A stretch of 64,000 bases of DNA, taken from the NCBI RefSeq assembly GCF_013364155.1, contig NZ_CP054916.1, positions 4,088,501 through 4,152,500 on the forward strand, in the 5' to 3' direction. The notes beneath the pieces were generated by a model. That model saw only the letters and a list, made by a program, of their open reading frames with translations, was not told where the DNA came from and did no database searches. Of this stretch, positions 53,894 to 63,199 are shown one piece after another. The DNA comes from Streptomyces sp. NA02950 (lineage in GTDB: Bacteria > Actinomycetota > Actinomycetes > Streptomycetales > Streptomycetaceae). Within the stretch, counting starts at the first letter, position 1. Each line of letters starts with the position of its first letter. Made by a program: the position numbers and the translations under genes.

Positions 53894-53922
53894 GGCCCTG
53901 TGGACAGCTTGTCCACAGGGCC
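53894..53922. promoter_or_regulatory. Perfect 13-bp-arm dyad made of two DnaA-box-like sites
   Basis: Between lysS and argS, arms GGCCCTGTGGACA and TGTCCACAGGGCC flank a GCT centre. The core reads TGTGGACAG and TTGTCCACA, one base apart. TTGTCCACA is the preferred Streptomyces DnaA box and the other arm is its near-copy on the opposite strand. It lies 67 bases from the lysS start and 80 from argS. It could be a DnaA-responsive operator or a site for another dimeric regulator. Confidence 0.6.
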
Positions 53923-54002
53923 GGAAAACGGGTTGGACACACCGTGAAATACTGGTGTGGCCTCATCGGCAACCCAGTCCTCTACGGAACGGCATCTCAC
54001 CC

Positions 54003-55793
54003 ATGGCCTCGGTTCCCTCACTTGCCGCTACGGTCCACCAGCGCGTCACGGACGCCCTCTCGGCTGCCCTGCCGGAGGCCGCTTCCGCCGACCCGCTGCT
54101 GCGACGAAGCGACCGGGCCGACTTCCAGGCCAATGGGATGCTGGCGCTGGCCAAGAAGCTGAAGGGGAATCCGCGCGAGCTGGCCTCGAAGGTCGTGGAG
54201 CACATCCCGGTGGCCGCCACCTCCGCCGACCCCGATCCGGTGATCGCGGACATCGAGGTCTCCGGCCCCGGCTTCCTCAACATCACGATCGCCGACTCCG
54301 CCATCACCGCCACCCTCGCCGCGCGCGCCGCCGACGACCGCCTCGGCGTGCCCTTCGCGCCGGACGCGGGCACCACCGTCATCGACTACGCCCAGCCGAA
54401 CGTGGCCAAGGAGATGCACGTCGGCCATCTGCGCTCGGCGGTGATCGGTGACGCGGTGGTCCGGATCCTGGAGTTCTCGGGCGAGAAGGTGGTCCGCCGC
54501 CATCACATCGGCGACTGGGGCACCCAGTTCGGCATGCTCATCCAGTATCTGATCGAGCACCCGCACGAGCTGGACCACAAGGACACGGCGACCTCCGGCG
54601 AGGAGGCCATGTCCAACCTCAACCGCCTCTACAAGGCGGCGCGGGCGCTCTTCGACGCGGACGCGGAGTTCAAGGAGCGGTCCCGGCGCCGGGTGGTCGA
54701 CCTCCAGGCCGGGGACGAGGAGACCATCGCCCTGTGGCGGAAGTTCGTCGACGAGTCGAAGCTCTACTTCTACTCGGTCTTCGACAAGCTGGACATGGAG
54801 ATCCGCGACCCCGATGTGGTCGGCGAGTCCGGTTACAACGACATGCTGGCGGAGACCTGCCGCCTGCTGGAGGAGTCCGGGGTCGCGGTCCGCTCCGAGG
54901 GCGCGCTGTGCGTCTTCTTCGACGACGTCAAGGGCCCGGACGGCAAGCCGGTGCCGCTGATCGTCCAGAAGTCCGACGGCGGCTTCGGCTACGCGGCCAC
55001 CGACCTCTCCGCGATCCGCGACCGGGTGCAGCACCTCCAGGCGGACAACCTGCTGTATGTCGTCGACGCCCGGCAGTCGCTGCACTTCAAGATGGTCTTC
55101 GAGACCGCCCGCCGGATCGGCTGGCTGAACGACCGGACCCACGCCGTCCAGCTCGCCTTCGGCACCGTCCTGGGCAAGGACGGCAAGCCGTTCAAGACCC
55201 GTGAGGGCGAGACGGTGCGGCTGGTGGACCTGCTGGACGAGGCGATCGACCGGGCGGCGGCCGTCGTCCGGGAGAAGAGCGAGAAGCTCGGCCTCACCGA
55301 GGGGGAGATCGCCGAGCGCGGCGCCCAGGTCGGCATCGGCGCCGTGAAGTACGCGGACCTGTCCACTTCCGCCTCCCGCGACTACAAGTTCGACCTGGAC
55401 CAGATGGTCTCGCTCCACGGCGACACCTCGGTGTACCTCCAGTACGCGTACGCCCGGATCCAGTCGATCCTGCGCCGCGCCGCCGAGGGCCAGAAGCCGG
55501 CCGCCCACCCCGAGCTGCCGCTGTCCCCGGCCGAGCGGGCCATGGGACTGCACCTGGACCAGTTCGCGGAGACGGTGCGCGAGGTCGCCAAGGGGTACGA
55601 GCCGCACAAACTGGCCTCGTATCTCTACCAGCTGGCCTCGCTGTTCACGACCTTCTACGACCAGTGCCCGGTGCTCACCGCCGAGGGCGGCCCGTCCCAG
55701 GTCGAGAACCGCCTCTTCCTGTGCGAGCTCACCGCCCGCACCCTCCACCAGGGCATGGACCTGCTCGGCATCCGCACCCCCGAGCGGCTCTGA
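54003..55793 (+). CDS. argS: Arginyl-tRNA synthetase
   Basis: ArgRS charges tRNA-Arg. The 596-residue class I synthetase has the N-terminal Add1 domain (residues 1-110), the HIGH motif as [20 protein letters not shown] near 140, and the catalytic domain with [14 protein letters not shown] and [20 protein letters not shown], where the KMSKS site is degenerate as in many ArgRS. The all-helical DALR anticodon domain ends [16 protein letters not shown]. The ATG at 54003 has a weak GGAACGG site. Its divergence from lysS places two basic-amino-acid synthetases under one control region. Confidence 0.95.
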   Translation: MASVPSLAATVHQRVTDALSAALPEAASADPLLRRSDRADFQANGMLALAKKLKGNPRELASKVVEHIPVAATSADPDPVIADIEVSGPGFLNITIADSAITATLAARAADDRLGVPFAPDAGTTVIDYAQPNVAKEMHVGHLRSAVIGDAVVRILEFSGEKVVRRHHIGDWGTQFGMLIQYLIEHPHELDHKDTATSGEEAMSNLNRLYKAARALFDADAEFKERSRRRVVDLQAGDEETIALWRKFVDESKLYFYSVFDKLDMEIRDPDVVGESGYNDMLAETCRLLEESGVAVRSEGALCVFFDDVKGPDGKPVPLIVQKSDGGFGYAATDLSAIRDRVQHLQADNLLYVVDARQSLHFKMVFETARRIGWLNDRTHAVQLAFGTVLGKDGKPFKTREGETVRLVDLLDEAIDRAAAVVREKSEKLGLTEGEIAERGAQVGIGAVKYADLSTSASRDYKFDLDQMVSLHGDTSVYLQYAYARIQSILRRAAEGQKPAAHPELPLSPAERAMGLHLDQFAETVREVAKGYEPHKLASYLYQLASLFTTFYDQCPVLTAEGGPSQVENRLFLCELTARTLHQGMDLLGIRTPERL

Positions 55794-55810
55794 GTCCCAC
55801 CCCGACGGCC

Positions 55811-55848
55811 GAGAGCGGCCCGCCCCGGCGAGGGGGCGGGCCGCTCTC
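55811..55848. terminator. Two-way terminator after argS
   Basis: GAGAGCGGCCCGCCCC (55811-55826) pairs with GGGGCGGGCCGCTCTC (55833-55848) over a six-base loop, 17 bases after the argS stop and before the end of the converging Uma2 gene. Confidence 0.88.
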
Positions 55849-55872
55849 GTGTGTGCGGACGTGCGTCGCAGA

Positions 55873-56472
55873 TCAGCCGTACTGGGTGAAGCCTCCAGTG
55901 GTGATCTTCAGCCCGAGTACCGCCAGCTCGATGTCCTCGCCGTACAGCCCGTGGAGGACTCCCTGATAAGCCCCCTCGCGGGGCACCGTGTAGAGGGTCC
56001 ACGTGCCATCACGGGGATCGATGATCAGATAGGTGGGAACGCCCGCATCGGCGTACCAGCCGACCATGTCCCGGGTGTCCTTGGAGCTGTTGCCCTTGGA
56101 GACGACCTCGCAGACGAGCTCGACATCGCCCGGATCGGCCAGCCATTCGTCGGACTCACCGAACCCCGCGTCACACACCAGGAGATCGGGAGTGGCGTAG
56201 TCGTCCTTGTCACCCGGCATGGACACGGAAGCGACCTGGTATGACTCCAGGTGCTCGGGCAGAGCCGGATCGATCTGCCGGAAAAGAGCGTTGACGATCC
56301 CGGCGTGCCTGCCGCGCGGGGTCGGGGACATCATGAGAACTCCTCGGATGATCTCGGCGCGCAGCCCACTGGCTTCCTCAGCTGCCTCGGCGGCCTTGCG
56401 AAGCGGGGTCATGCCGGGCTCCGGCGGAGTGAGGCCCACGATGTCCTCTCTTCCGACAAGCGATGTCGTCAT
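55873..56472 (-). CDS. Uma2-family (DUF820) endonuclease-like protein
   Basis: The 199-residue protein has the PD-(D/E)XK-like DUF820 pattern: LRAEIIRGVLMMSPTPRGRHAGIVNAL, DDYATPDLLVCDAGF (the PD), and DVELVCEVVSKGNSSKDTRDMVGWYADAGVPTYLIID (the ExV-x-K strand). Such genes are numerous and scattered in Streptomyces; activity is rarely shown. AAGGGA precedes the ATG at 56470-56472. It may be one of many paralogues rather than part of a system. Confidence 0.85.
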   Translation of the reverse strand: MTTSLVGREDIVGLTPPEPGMTPLRKAAEAAEEASGLRAEIIRGVLMMSPTPRGRHAGIVNALFRQIDPALPEHLESYQVASVSMPGDKDDYATPDLLVCDAGFGESDEWLADPGDVELVCEVVSKGNSSKDTRDMVGWYADAGVPTYLIIDPRDGTWTLYTVPREGAYQGVLHGLYGEDIELAVLGLKITTGGFTQYG

Positions 56473-56569
56473 GATGCATTCCCTTGCGATACGAAAATTC
56501 TAGCCGCGGAGGCGCCTTGCCCTGACCGTGGCAGTGCCCCACCACCCCCGTCAGCCGGAGGGCCGAAGA

Positions 56570-58105
56570 TCACCGAACCGGGTGACCGCCCCGGCCAGGG
56601 ACGCCGGGACAGGTGGTGTCCCGGTGCGGGCGCTCGCCGGTCAGCAGGAAGTCGGTCACCCGCCGGTCCGCGCAGGGGTTGCCCTTCCCCGGGCCCTGGT
56701 AGGCCGCGCCGTGGCCCGTCGCGTCCACGCTGACCATCCGCGCCCGGTCACCGAGGGCGCGCCGCAGCTTCAGTGCCCCGCTGTACGGGGTGGCCACATC
56801 GCGTTTGTTCTGCACCAGCAGGACGTTGGACGGCCCCTGGTCGGTGATGCGCACCGGCTTGTCCCGCGGGGTGTCGTGCCAGAAGGTGCAGGCCGTGACG
56901 TTCACCGGCATACCGGCGGTCAGCGGGTGGCTCCTGCGGCTCGCGGCGACATCGCGCGCGTAGGCCGGAACGGACCTCGGCCACTCCACGTCGTTGCAGA
57001 TGGTCCCCAAGGAAACGGCCACGGCGTCCTGGGTGGGGTCCGGCGGCACCGCGCCGGGCACCTTGCCCGCGTCCGCGTCGGCGATCAGCTTGGCCAGGCC
57101 CTCGAAGCTGTCCCGGGAGTACAGGGCGGTGAGCACGCTCTGGCGGAGCACATTGCCGTTCAGCTCCGGCGGGTTGGCCCCGGGCCACGACAGCGGCTTC
57201 GCGTCCAGACGGGCGGCGAGGGCCAGGACCTTGCGGCGCACCCCGGCGGGGGTGTCGGCGAGCCGGACCGGGCTGTCGGGGGCGGAGGCCCAAGCGGCGA
57301 AGGCCGGGAAGGTGTTTTCGACGCCGACGGTGTAGTTGGCCAGCCAGCCGCGCTCCACCCGCTCCGGATCCGGGTCGTCGTTGCTGTCCAGCACCCAGCG
57401 GTCGGTGCGCTCGGGGAACATCTGCGCGTACACCGACCCCACGTACGTTCCGTAGGAGATGCCCCACGCCGACAGCTTCCGCTCCCCGAGCGCCTGGCGG
57501 ACGCTGTCGATGTCCCGCGCCTCGTTCACCGTGCTGACGCTGCGCAGCAGCTCGCCGCCGTTGCGGGCGCAACGGTCGGCGATGCGGCGTCCCGTGGTCA
57601 CGTTCCGCGCGATGCTCCCGTCGGCGGCGGGCCAGGGGCGCGAGGCGGTGGGCGACAGGTCGGCGGTGGACAGTTCGCAGCTCGCCCGGGTGGAGCGGCC
57701 CATGCCGCGCGGATCGAAGCTCACGATGTCGTAGGCGTCCCGCACCGGCTCCGGCAGCCGCCTGCCGAGCGTGGTGGGCCGGTCCAGGCCCGGGGAGCCC
57801 GGGCCGCCCGGGATCAGGAGCAGGACGCCCCGGCGGTCCGCCGGCCGTTCGCTGCGGATCCGGGAGACCGCCAGCGAGATCCGCTTCCCGCCGGGGTCGC
57901 GGTAGTCCAGCGGCACCTTCAGCGTCGCGCACTGCTGGCGCGGGTCGTGTCCGGTGCCCGGACACGGCCGCCAGTCGAGCGGGCGGGAGGAGCTGCCGGA
58001 CAGCTCTCCCCCGGTCGCGTCGGCGCTGGAGACGGTGGTGAGGAGAGCGGCCGTGGCGGCGGTGGCGAGGGCCAGCGCGGTGGTCTTGCCGGAGAGGATT
58101 CGCAT
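56570..58105 (-). CDS. Secreted S33-family alpha/beta hydrolase (tripeptidyl aminopeptidase-like)
   Basis: This 511-residue exported peptidase has a signal peptide at residues 1-30 (ALALATAATAALLTTVSSADA) and an alpha/beta hydrolase fold. GGPGSPGLDRP marks the oxyanion loop, AWGISYGTYVG the Ser nucleophile, NKRDVATP the acid and DATGHGAAYQGPG the His. The C-terminal TAP-like domain is also present. It resembles Streptomyces SlpD/SlpE and Tap peptidases, which trim N-terminal tripeptides of secreted proteins. The ATG at 58103-58105 diverges from the AMIN-like gene. Confidence 0.9.
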   Translation of the reverse strand: MRILSGKTTALALATAATAALLTTVSSADATGGELSGSSSRPLDWRPCPGTGHDPRQQCATLKVPLDYRDPGGKRISLAVSRIRSERPADRRGVLLLIPGGPGSPGLDRPTTLGRRLPEPVRDAYDIVSFDPRGMGRSTRASCELSTADLSPTASRPWPAADGSIARNVTTGRRIADRCARNGGELLRSVSTVNEARDIDSVRQALGERKLSAWGISYGTYVGSVYAQMFPERTDRWVLDSNDDPDPERVERGWLANYTVGVENTFPAFAAWASAPDSPVRLADTPAGVRRKVLALAARLDAKPLSWPGANPPELNGNVLRQSVLTALYSRDSFEGLAKLIADADAGKVPGAVPPDPTQDAVAVSLGTICNDVEWPRSVPAYARDVAASRRSHPLTAGMPVNVTACTFWHDTPRDKPVRITDQGPSNVLLVQNKRDVATPYSGALKLRRALGDRARMVSVDATGHGAAYQGPGKGNPCADRRVTDFLLTGERPHRDTTCPGVPGRGGHPVR

Positions 58106-58332
58106 GCCGTCGAGGCTCGCGGAACCGGCCCGCCGATCCCATCCGGTCACCCGGCCAACGCAGTTGGGGTTAACCCCCCCCGGCCGCCCGGCCGCCCGGC
58201 CGCCGGTCGGCGTACGCTGGCCGGAACACGATCGTCCTCTTTGCGACAGTCTCCGGCAGCGGCACAACCCCGGACGGCTACGGTCCGTCAAACCCCATGT
58301 ACATCCGTTTTCCATTCACATGGGGGTCCGAT

Positions 58333-58914
58333 ATGCGACGGTGGGGGACCGCGCTCGCGGCGATGGCACTGGCAGGAGCCGGACTGGCGACGACGATGGG
58401 GGCGGCGCACGCCGCCGCCAAGCCGTCGGCGGCGGCCGCCTGCGCCACCGGCTGGGGCAGCGGGGAGAAGAGCGCGCAGCCGGCGGCCCACAAGCCGCTG
58501 GAAAACATCAGGACCGGTCGGCACGAGTGCTTCGACCGCATGGTCTTCGACGTCAAGGGCGGTACGGCCGCCAGCAGGATCGGCTACCGGGTGGCCTATG
58601 TCGACACCCTGTACCAGGACGGCTCCGGTGAGGAGATCCCGGTCGGCGGCGGCGCCGTGCTGGAGATCCGGGTGTCCGCGCCCAGCTACGACCCGGAGAC
58701 CGGCGCCCAGACGTACCCGGGCCGGGCGCGCAAGCCTCTTCCGGGTGTGAACCTGACGGGGTACAAGACCTTCAAGGACACCCGGTTCGGCAGCAGCTTC
58801 GAGGGCGACACCCAGGTCGGGCTGGGCGTGCGAGCCCGGCTTCCGTTCCGGGTGTTCCAGTCGGACGGACACGTGGTCGTGGACGTGGCGCACTCCTGGA
58901 ACGCGGTGCGCTGA
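58333..58914 (+). CDS. Secreted AMIN-like domain protein
   Basis: The 193-residue product has a signal peptide (WGTALAAMALAGAGLATTMGAAHA) and a beta-rich domain that opens ACATGWGSGEKSA and continues NIRTGRHECFDRMVFDVKGG. It then reads IGYRVAYVD, VLEIRVSAPSYD and ends FRVFQSDGHVVVDVAHSW. This is the AMIN-like pattern of actinobacterial exported proteins, with a Cys pair that may bond. GGGGG lies before the ATG at 58333; an in-frame ATG 12 codons earlier would spoil the signal. The role, perhaps cell-wall binding, is inferred. Confidence 0.8.
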   Translation: MRRWGTALAAMALAGAGLATTMGAAHAAAKPSAAAACATGWGSGEKSAQPAAHKPLENIRTGRHECFDRMVFDVKGGTAASRIGYRVAYVDTLYQDGSGEEIPVGGGAVLEIRVSAPSYDPETGAQTYPGRARKPLPGVNLTGYKTFKDTRFGSSFEGDTQVGLGVRARLPFRVFQSDGHVVVDVAHSWNAVR

Positions 58915-58922
58915 CGCCGGAC

Positions 58923-58954
58923 GGGCGGGGGCGGACCGGAGTCCGCCCCCGCCC
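58923..58954 (+). terminator. Terminator after the AMIN-like gene
   Basis: GGGCGGGGGCGGAC (58923-58936) pairs with GTCCGCCCCCGCCC (58941-58954) over a CGGA loop, eight bases after the stop. Confidence 0.85.
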
Positions 58955-59049
58955 CGCTCGGGCCGGCCACCGTATCCGGCCGGCCCGCCCCCGGCGCCGT
59001 AACCGACGGCGGCACCCACAGGACGCCCGGCACCGCGCAGGATGAGGGA

Positions 59050-59865
59050 ATGAACGAACCGACCAGCGAGCCCGCGATCCCCGGCCCCACCCCTGAGCCG
59101 ACCTCCCCCGGCCTGCTCAGCGGCAAGGTCACGCTGATCACCGGCGCCGGGCGGGGCATCGGCGCCGCCTCGGCGCGGCTCTTCGCCCGTGAGGGCGCGG
59201 CGGTGGTGCTGGCCGCCCGCACCGAGGCCCAGCTGAGGACCGTGACCGAGGAGATCCGGGCAGCGGGCGGCACCGCCGACTACGTGCTGTGCGACCTGGC
59301 CGACGCGGCCGGCGTCCAGACGGCCGTCGACCGGACCGTCGCCCTGCACGGCAGACTGGACGCCGCCTTCAACAACGCCGGGGCGGCCATTCCGCCCGCA
59401 CCGCTGGCCGATGTGGCCGAAGCGGACTTCGACCTGATCACCACGGTCAGCCTGAAGGGCGTCTGGCGCTCCATGGCGGCCGAGATCAAGGCCATCCAGG
59501 CCACCGCGGGCCGCGGCGCCATCGTCAACAACTCCAGCGTCGGCAGCTTCCGCGGCAACCCGGACCTGCCCGCGTACGGTGCGATCAAGCGGGCCGTCAA
59601 CAGCCTCACCGAGTCCGCCGCGATCAGCTACGGCCCGGAGGGCATCCGCGTCAACGCCGTCGCGCCCGGCACCACCATGACCGAGATGATCCACGCGTGG
59701 GCCGACCGGTCGCCCGGGGTCATCGACCGGCTCAACGCCCGTACGCCGCTGCGGCGCCCCGCCGAGCCGATCGAGATCGCCGAGGCCGCCGCATGGCTGC
59801 TCAGCGACCGCGCCTCGTACGTCACCGGCGCCATACTGCCGGTCGACGGCGGTATGCGAGCCTGA
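59050..59865 (+). CDS. Short-chain dehydrogenase/reductase
   Basis: The 271-residue classical SDR shows ITGAGRGIGAASARLF near residue 30, FNNAGAAIPPAP near 113, a catalytic Ser in IVNNSSVGSFRG, and Y-x3-K in LPAYGAIKRAVNSL. PGTTMTEMIHAW and YVTGAILPVDGGMRA close it, typical of glucose/ribitol-type SDRs. The N-terminus is a 23-residue Pro/Glu-rich leader. GAGGGA almost touches the ATG, so the exact start is uncertain. A kinase gene follows after 33 bases, probably in one unit. Confidence 0.88.
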   Translation: MNEPTSEPAIPGPTPEPTSPGLLSGKVTLITGAGRGIGAASARLFAREGAAVVLAARTEAQLRTVTEEIRAAGGTADYVLCDLADAAGVQTAVDRTVALHGRLDAAFNNAGAAIPPAPLADVAEADFDLITTVSLKGVWRSMAAEIKAIQATAGRGAIVNNSSVGSFRGNPDLPAYGAIKRAVNSLTESAAISYGPEGIRVNAVAPGTTMTEMIHAWADRSPGVIDRLNARTPLRRPAEPIEIAEAAAWLLSDRASYVTGAILPVDGGMRA

Positions 59866-59898
59866 ACGGACACCGGAACCCCGCCCGAAAGCGCCGCC

Positions 59899-60519
59899 AT
59901 GATCCCCCAGGACCTGCTGGACCGCGCCGAGCGGCTGGCCGCCACCGGCGGCCGCCGGCTGCTCGGTGTCGCCGGACCGCCCGGCGCCGGGAAGACCACC
60001 CTCGCCCGGTATCTGGTGGACGCGCTGGGGGCGGAGCGGGCGGTCCTGGTCCCGATGGACGGCTTCCACCTCGCCGACGCCGAACTGCGCAGACTCGGCC
60101 TGCTGGACCGCAAGGGCGCCCCGGAGACCTTCGACCCGTACGGCTACACCGCCCTGCTGCGGCGGCTGCGCACACCCCGCGACGGGGAGACGGTGTACGC
60201 GCCGGGGTTCGACCGCGAGCTGGAGCAGCCCCTCGCAGGATCCGTCCCCGTGGCGCCGGAGGTCCCCCTCGTGATCACCGAGGGGAACTATCTGCTGCTC
60301 GGCGAGGAACCGTGGCGTCCGGTGCGCGAGCTGCTGGACGAGACCTGGTGGATCGAGCTGGACGGCGAGGAGCGGGTGCGCAGGCTGATCGACCGTCATG
60401 AGCGCTTCGGCAAACCGCGCGCGGAGGCCGAGCGCTTCGTTCTCGGCTCCGACGAGGCCAACGCCCGCCGGGTGGCACCCGGGCGGACGGCGGCCGATCT
60501 TGTGGTCAGGGGCCGGTGA
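59899..60519 (+). CDS. Nucleoside/nucleotide kinase family protein (PRK/PanK-like)
   Basis: The 206-residue P-loop kinase has Walker A in GVAGPPGAGKTTLARYLVDAL (residues 23-43), PMDGFHLADAELRRLGLLDRKGAPETFD typical of uridine kinase, pantothenate kinase and fructose/allose kinase relatives, and TEGNYLLLGEEPWRPVRELLDE. The closest groups are the YggC/FrcK-type sugar kinases. The substrate cannot be fixed. It follows the SDR gene, and its stop lies within a terminator hairpin. Confidence 0.85.
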   Translation: MIPQDLLDRAERLAATGGRRLLGVAGPPGAGKTTLARYLVDALGAERAVLVPMDGFHLADAELRRLGLLDRKGAPETFDPYGYTALLRRLRTPRDGETVYAPGFDRELEQPLAGSVPVAPEVPLVITEGNYLLLGEEPWRPVRELLDETWWIELDGEERVRRLIDRHERFGKPRAEAERFVLGSDEANARRVAPGRTAADLVVRGR

Positions 60520-60530
60520 CCACCGGCCCC
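60509..60530. terminator. Two-way hairpin overlapping the kinase stop codon
   Basis: GGGGCCGGTG (60509-60518) is followed by AC and the exact complement CACCGGCCCC (60521-60530), between the converging kinase and hemB genes. The loop must open by a few pairs, but the stem is very GC-rich. Confidence 0.75.
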
Positions 60531-60536
60531 GGGGGC

Positions 60537-61538
60537 TTACTCGCCGCGGTTCAGCCGCTGGGCGACCTCGGTGGCCCAGTAGGTGAGGATCATCCCCGCG
60601 CCCGCGCGCCGCACGGCGGTCAGCGTCTCCATGATGGCGCGGTCGCGGTCGATCCAGCCGTTGGCCGCGGCCGCCTCGACCATCGCGTACTCACCGGAGA
60701 TCTGGTACGCCGCCACCGGTACGTCCACCGCGTCGGCGATCCGCCGCAGGATGTCCAGGTAGGGCAGCGCGGGCTTCACCATGACCATGTCCGCGCCCTC
60801 GGCGAGGTCCAGCTCCAGTTCCCGCAGCGCCTCACGGGCGTTGGGCGGGTCCTGCTGGTACGTCTTGCGGTCGCCCTTGAGCGAGGAGCCGACGGCCTCG
60901 CGGAAGGGGCCGTAGAACGCGGAGGCGTACTTGGCGGTGTAGGCCAGGATCGACACGTCCTGGTGGCCGATGGCGTCCAGCGCCTCGCGGACCACCCGGA
61001 CCTGGCCGTCCATCATCCCGCTGGGGCCCACCGTGTGGACGCCGGCGTCCGCCTGCGCCCGCGCCATCTCGGCGTAGCGCTCCAGCGTGGCGTCGTTGTC
61101 CACCCGGCCCTCGGCGTCCAGGACGCCGCAGTGGCCGTGGTCGGTGTGCTCGTCCAGGCACAGGTCCGACATGATCACCAGGTCGTCGCCGACCTCGGCC
61201 CGGACGTCCCGGATGGCCAGCTGGAGAATCCCGTCCGGATCGGTGCCGGGCGTACCGACGGCGTCCTTCTTGGCCTCCTCCGGCACCCCGAACAGCATGA
61301 TCCCGCCGATGCCCGCCTCGACGGCCTCGGCGGCCGCCTTCCGCAGGGTCTCCCGGGTGTGCTGGACCACGCCCGGCATCGACGCCAGCGGCACCGGCTC
61401 GCTCACCCCCTCCCGCACGAACGCGGGCAGGATCAGCTCGGCGGGGTGCAGCCGGGTCTCGGCGACCATGCGCCGCATCGCCGGAGTGGTGCGCAGCCGC
61501 CGCGGCCGCGCTCCCGGGAAACTGCCGTACCTGGTCAC
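60537..61538 (-). CDS. hemB: Delta-aminolevulinic acid dehydratase (porphobilinogen synthase)
   Basis: HemB condenses two 5-aminolevulinate molecules to porphobilinogen. The 333-residue protein has the two Schiff-base lysines in [16 protein letters not shown] and [14 protein letters not shown]. The metal loop reads [14 protein letters not shown], with one Cys of the classical zinc triad replaced by Asp, as in magnesium-using types. GAGGAGGG lies before the GTG at 61536-61538, which overlaps the cobA/hemD stop by four bases. Confidence 0.95.
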   Translation of the reverse strand: MTRYGSFPGARPRRLRTTPAMRRMVAETRLHPAELILPAFVREGVSEPVPLASMPGVVQHTRETLRKAAAEAVEAGIGGIMLFGVPEEAKKDAVGTPGTDPDGILQLAIRDVRAEVGDDLVIMSDLCLDEHTDHGHCGVLDAEGRVDNDATLERYAEMARAQADAGVHTVGPSGMMDGQVRVVREALDAIGHQDVSILAYTAKYASAFYGPFREAVGSSLKGDRKTYQQDPPNAREALRELELDLAEGADMVMVKPALPYLDILRRIADAVDVPVAAYQISGEYAMVEAAAANGWIDRDRAIMETLTAVRRAGAGMILTYWATEVAQRLNRGE

Positions 61539-63199
61539 GAGCGTGCCCTCCTCCTCGATCCCGGCCGCCGCTCGCTCGGGCGGGTGACCGGGTCCCCGTT
61601 CTCGATCGCGGCCTGGCGCCGCGCGGCCCCGAAGTCCGCGAGCGCCTCGGCCAGTTTGAGCACCGAGGGCTCGGGCGACAGCACATCCACCCGCAGGCCG
61701 TGCTCCTCCGCGGTCTTCGCGGTGGCCGGGCCGATACAGGCGATGACGGTGACATTGTGCGGCTTGCCCGCGATGCCGACGAGGTTCCGCACGGTGGACG
61801 ACGAGGTGAACAGCACCGCGTCGAACCCGCCGCCCTTGATGGCCTCGCGGGTCTCGGCCGGCGGCGGCGAGGCGCGCACGGTCCGGTACGCGGTGACGTC
61901 GTCGACCTCCCAGCCCAGCTCGATCAGCCCGGCGACCAGGGTCTCGGTGGCGATGTCGGCGCGCGGCAGGAAGACGCGGTCGATCGGGTCGAAGACCGGG
62001 TCGTACGGCGGCCAGTCCTCCAGCAGCCCGGCCGCGGACTGCTCACCGCTGGGCACCAGATCCGGCTTGACGCCGAAGTCGATCAGCGACTTGGCGGTCT
62101 GCTCACCGACCGCGGCGACCTTGATCCCGGCGAACGCGCGGGCGTCGAGCCCATACTCCTCGAACTTCTCGCGCACCGCCTTGACCGCGTTGACCGAGGT
62201 GAAGGCGATCCATTCGTAGCGCCCGGTGACCAGGCCCTTGACCGCACGCTCCATCTGCTGCGGGGTGCGCGGCGGTTCGACCGCGATGGTCGGCACCTCG
62301 CTGGGCACCGCGCCGTACGAGCGCAGCTGGTCGGAGAGCGAGGCGGCCTGCTCCTTGGTCCGCGGGACCAGGACGTTCCAGCCGAACAGCGGCTTGGACT
62401 CGAACCACGACAGCTGGTCGCGCCGCTCGGCCGCGCCCCGCTCGCCCACCACGGCTATCACCGGCTGTGCGCCCTGCGGCGACGGCAGCACCTTCGCGGA
62501 CTTCAGCACCTGCGCGATGGTCCCGAGCGTCGCCGTCCAGGTCCGCTGGCGGGTGGTGGTGCCCGCGACGGTCACCGTCAGCGGGGTGTCCGGCTTACGG
62601 CCCGCGGCCACCAGCTCCCCGGCCGCGGCGGCGACGCTCTCCAGGGTGGCGGAGACGACGGCGGTGGCGTCCGAGGAGCCGACCTCGCTCCAGCAGCGCT
62701 CGTCGGCGGTCCGCGCGTCCACGAAGCGGACGTCGGCGTTCTGCGCGTCCCGCAGCGGCACCCCCGCGTAGGCGGGCACCCCCACCGCGGCCGCGATGCC
62801 CGGCACCACCTCGAAGACGAGGCCCTCGGCGGCGCAGGCGAGCATCTCGTCGGCGGCGTACCCGTCGAGACCGGGGTCGCCCGCGACGGCGCGGACGACC
62901 CGCTTGCCGCCGCGCGCGGCCGCCATGACAAGATTGGCGGTGTCCCGGAGTACCGGGACATCGGCGGAGCTTGACGACCCGTCAGCGTCCGTCTGCTGCG
63001 GTGCGCCCTGCGCGTCCGCGGCCACACCCGGCCTGACGTGCGCACGTACCACGTCGAGCACGTCAGGGTCGGCGATGAGTACGTCGGCGGCGGCAAGTGC
63101 CTCCACGGCGCGCAGCGTCAGCAGGCCCGGATCTCCCGGGCCTGCGCCGAGGAAGGTGACCTGTCCGCAGCCGGGGTGGTTCGGGGCGGTGGGGTTCAA
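61535..63199 (-). CDS. hemD: Bifunctional uroporphyrinogen-III C-methyltransferase / uroporphyrinogen-III synthase
   Basis: This is a fusion of CobA and HemD in 554 residues. The N-terminal 250 residues form a SAM-dependent methyltransferase ([60 protein letters not shown]) that leads to sirohaem and cobalamin. Residues 270-530 are uroporphyrinogen-III synthase ([54 protein letters not shown]). A basic tail follows. The start is a TTG at 63197-63199 overlapping the hemC stop (TTGA). The methyltransferase half lacks some usual insertions and may be weak or inactive. Confidence 0.93.
   Translation of the reverse strand: MNPTAPNHPGCGQVTFLGAGPGDPGLLTLRAVEALAAADVLIADPDVLDVVRAHVRPGVAADAQGAPQQTDADGSSSSADVPVLRDTANLVMAAARGGKRVVRAVAGDPGLDGYAADEMLACAAEGLVFEVVPGIAAAVGVPAYAGVPLRDAQNADVRFVDARTADERCWSEVGSSDATAVVSATLESVAAAAGELVAAGRKPDTPLTVTVAGTTTRQRTWTATLGTIAQVLKSAKVLPSPQGAQPVIAVVGERGAAERRDQLSWFESKPLFGWNVLVPRTKEQAASLSDQLRSYGAVPSEVPTIAVEPPRTPQQMERAVKGLVTGRYEWIAFTSVNAVKAVREKFEEYGLDARAFAGIKVAAVGEQTAKSLIDFGVKPDLVPSGEQSAAGLLEDWPPYDPVFDPIDRVFLPRADIATETLVAGLIELGWEVDDVTAYRTVRASPPPAETREAIKGGGFDAVLFTSSSTVRNLVGIAGKPHNVTVIACIGPATAKTAEEHGLRVDVLSPEPSVLKLAEALADFGAARRQAAIENGDPVTRPSERRPGSRRRARS

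Noticed and set aside
55873..56472. Restriction or defence system around the Uma2 gene
   Set aside because: There is no methyltransferase, toxin, antitoxin or helicase nearby; isolated DUF820 genes are common in this genus.
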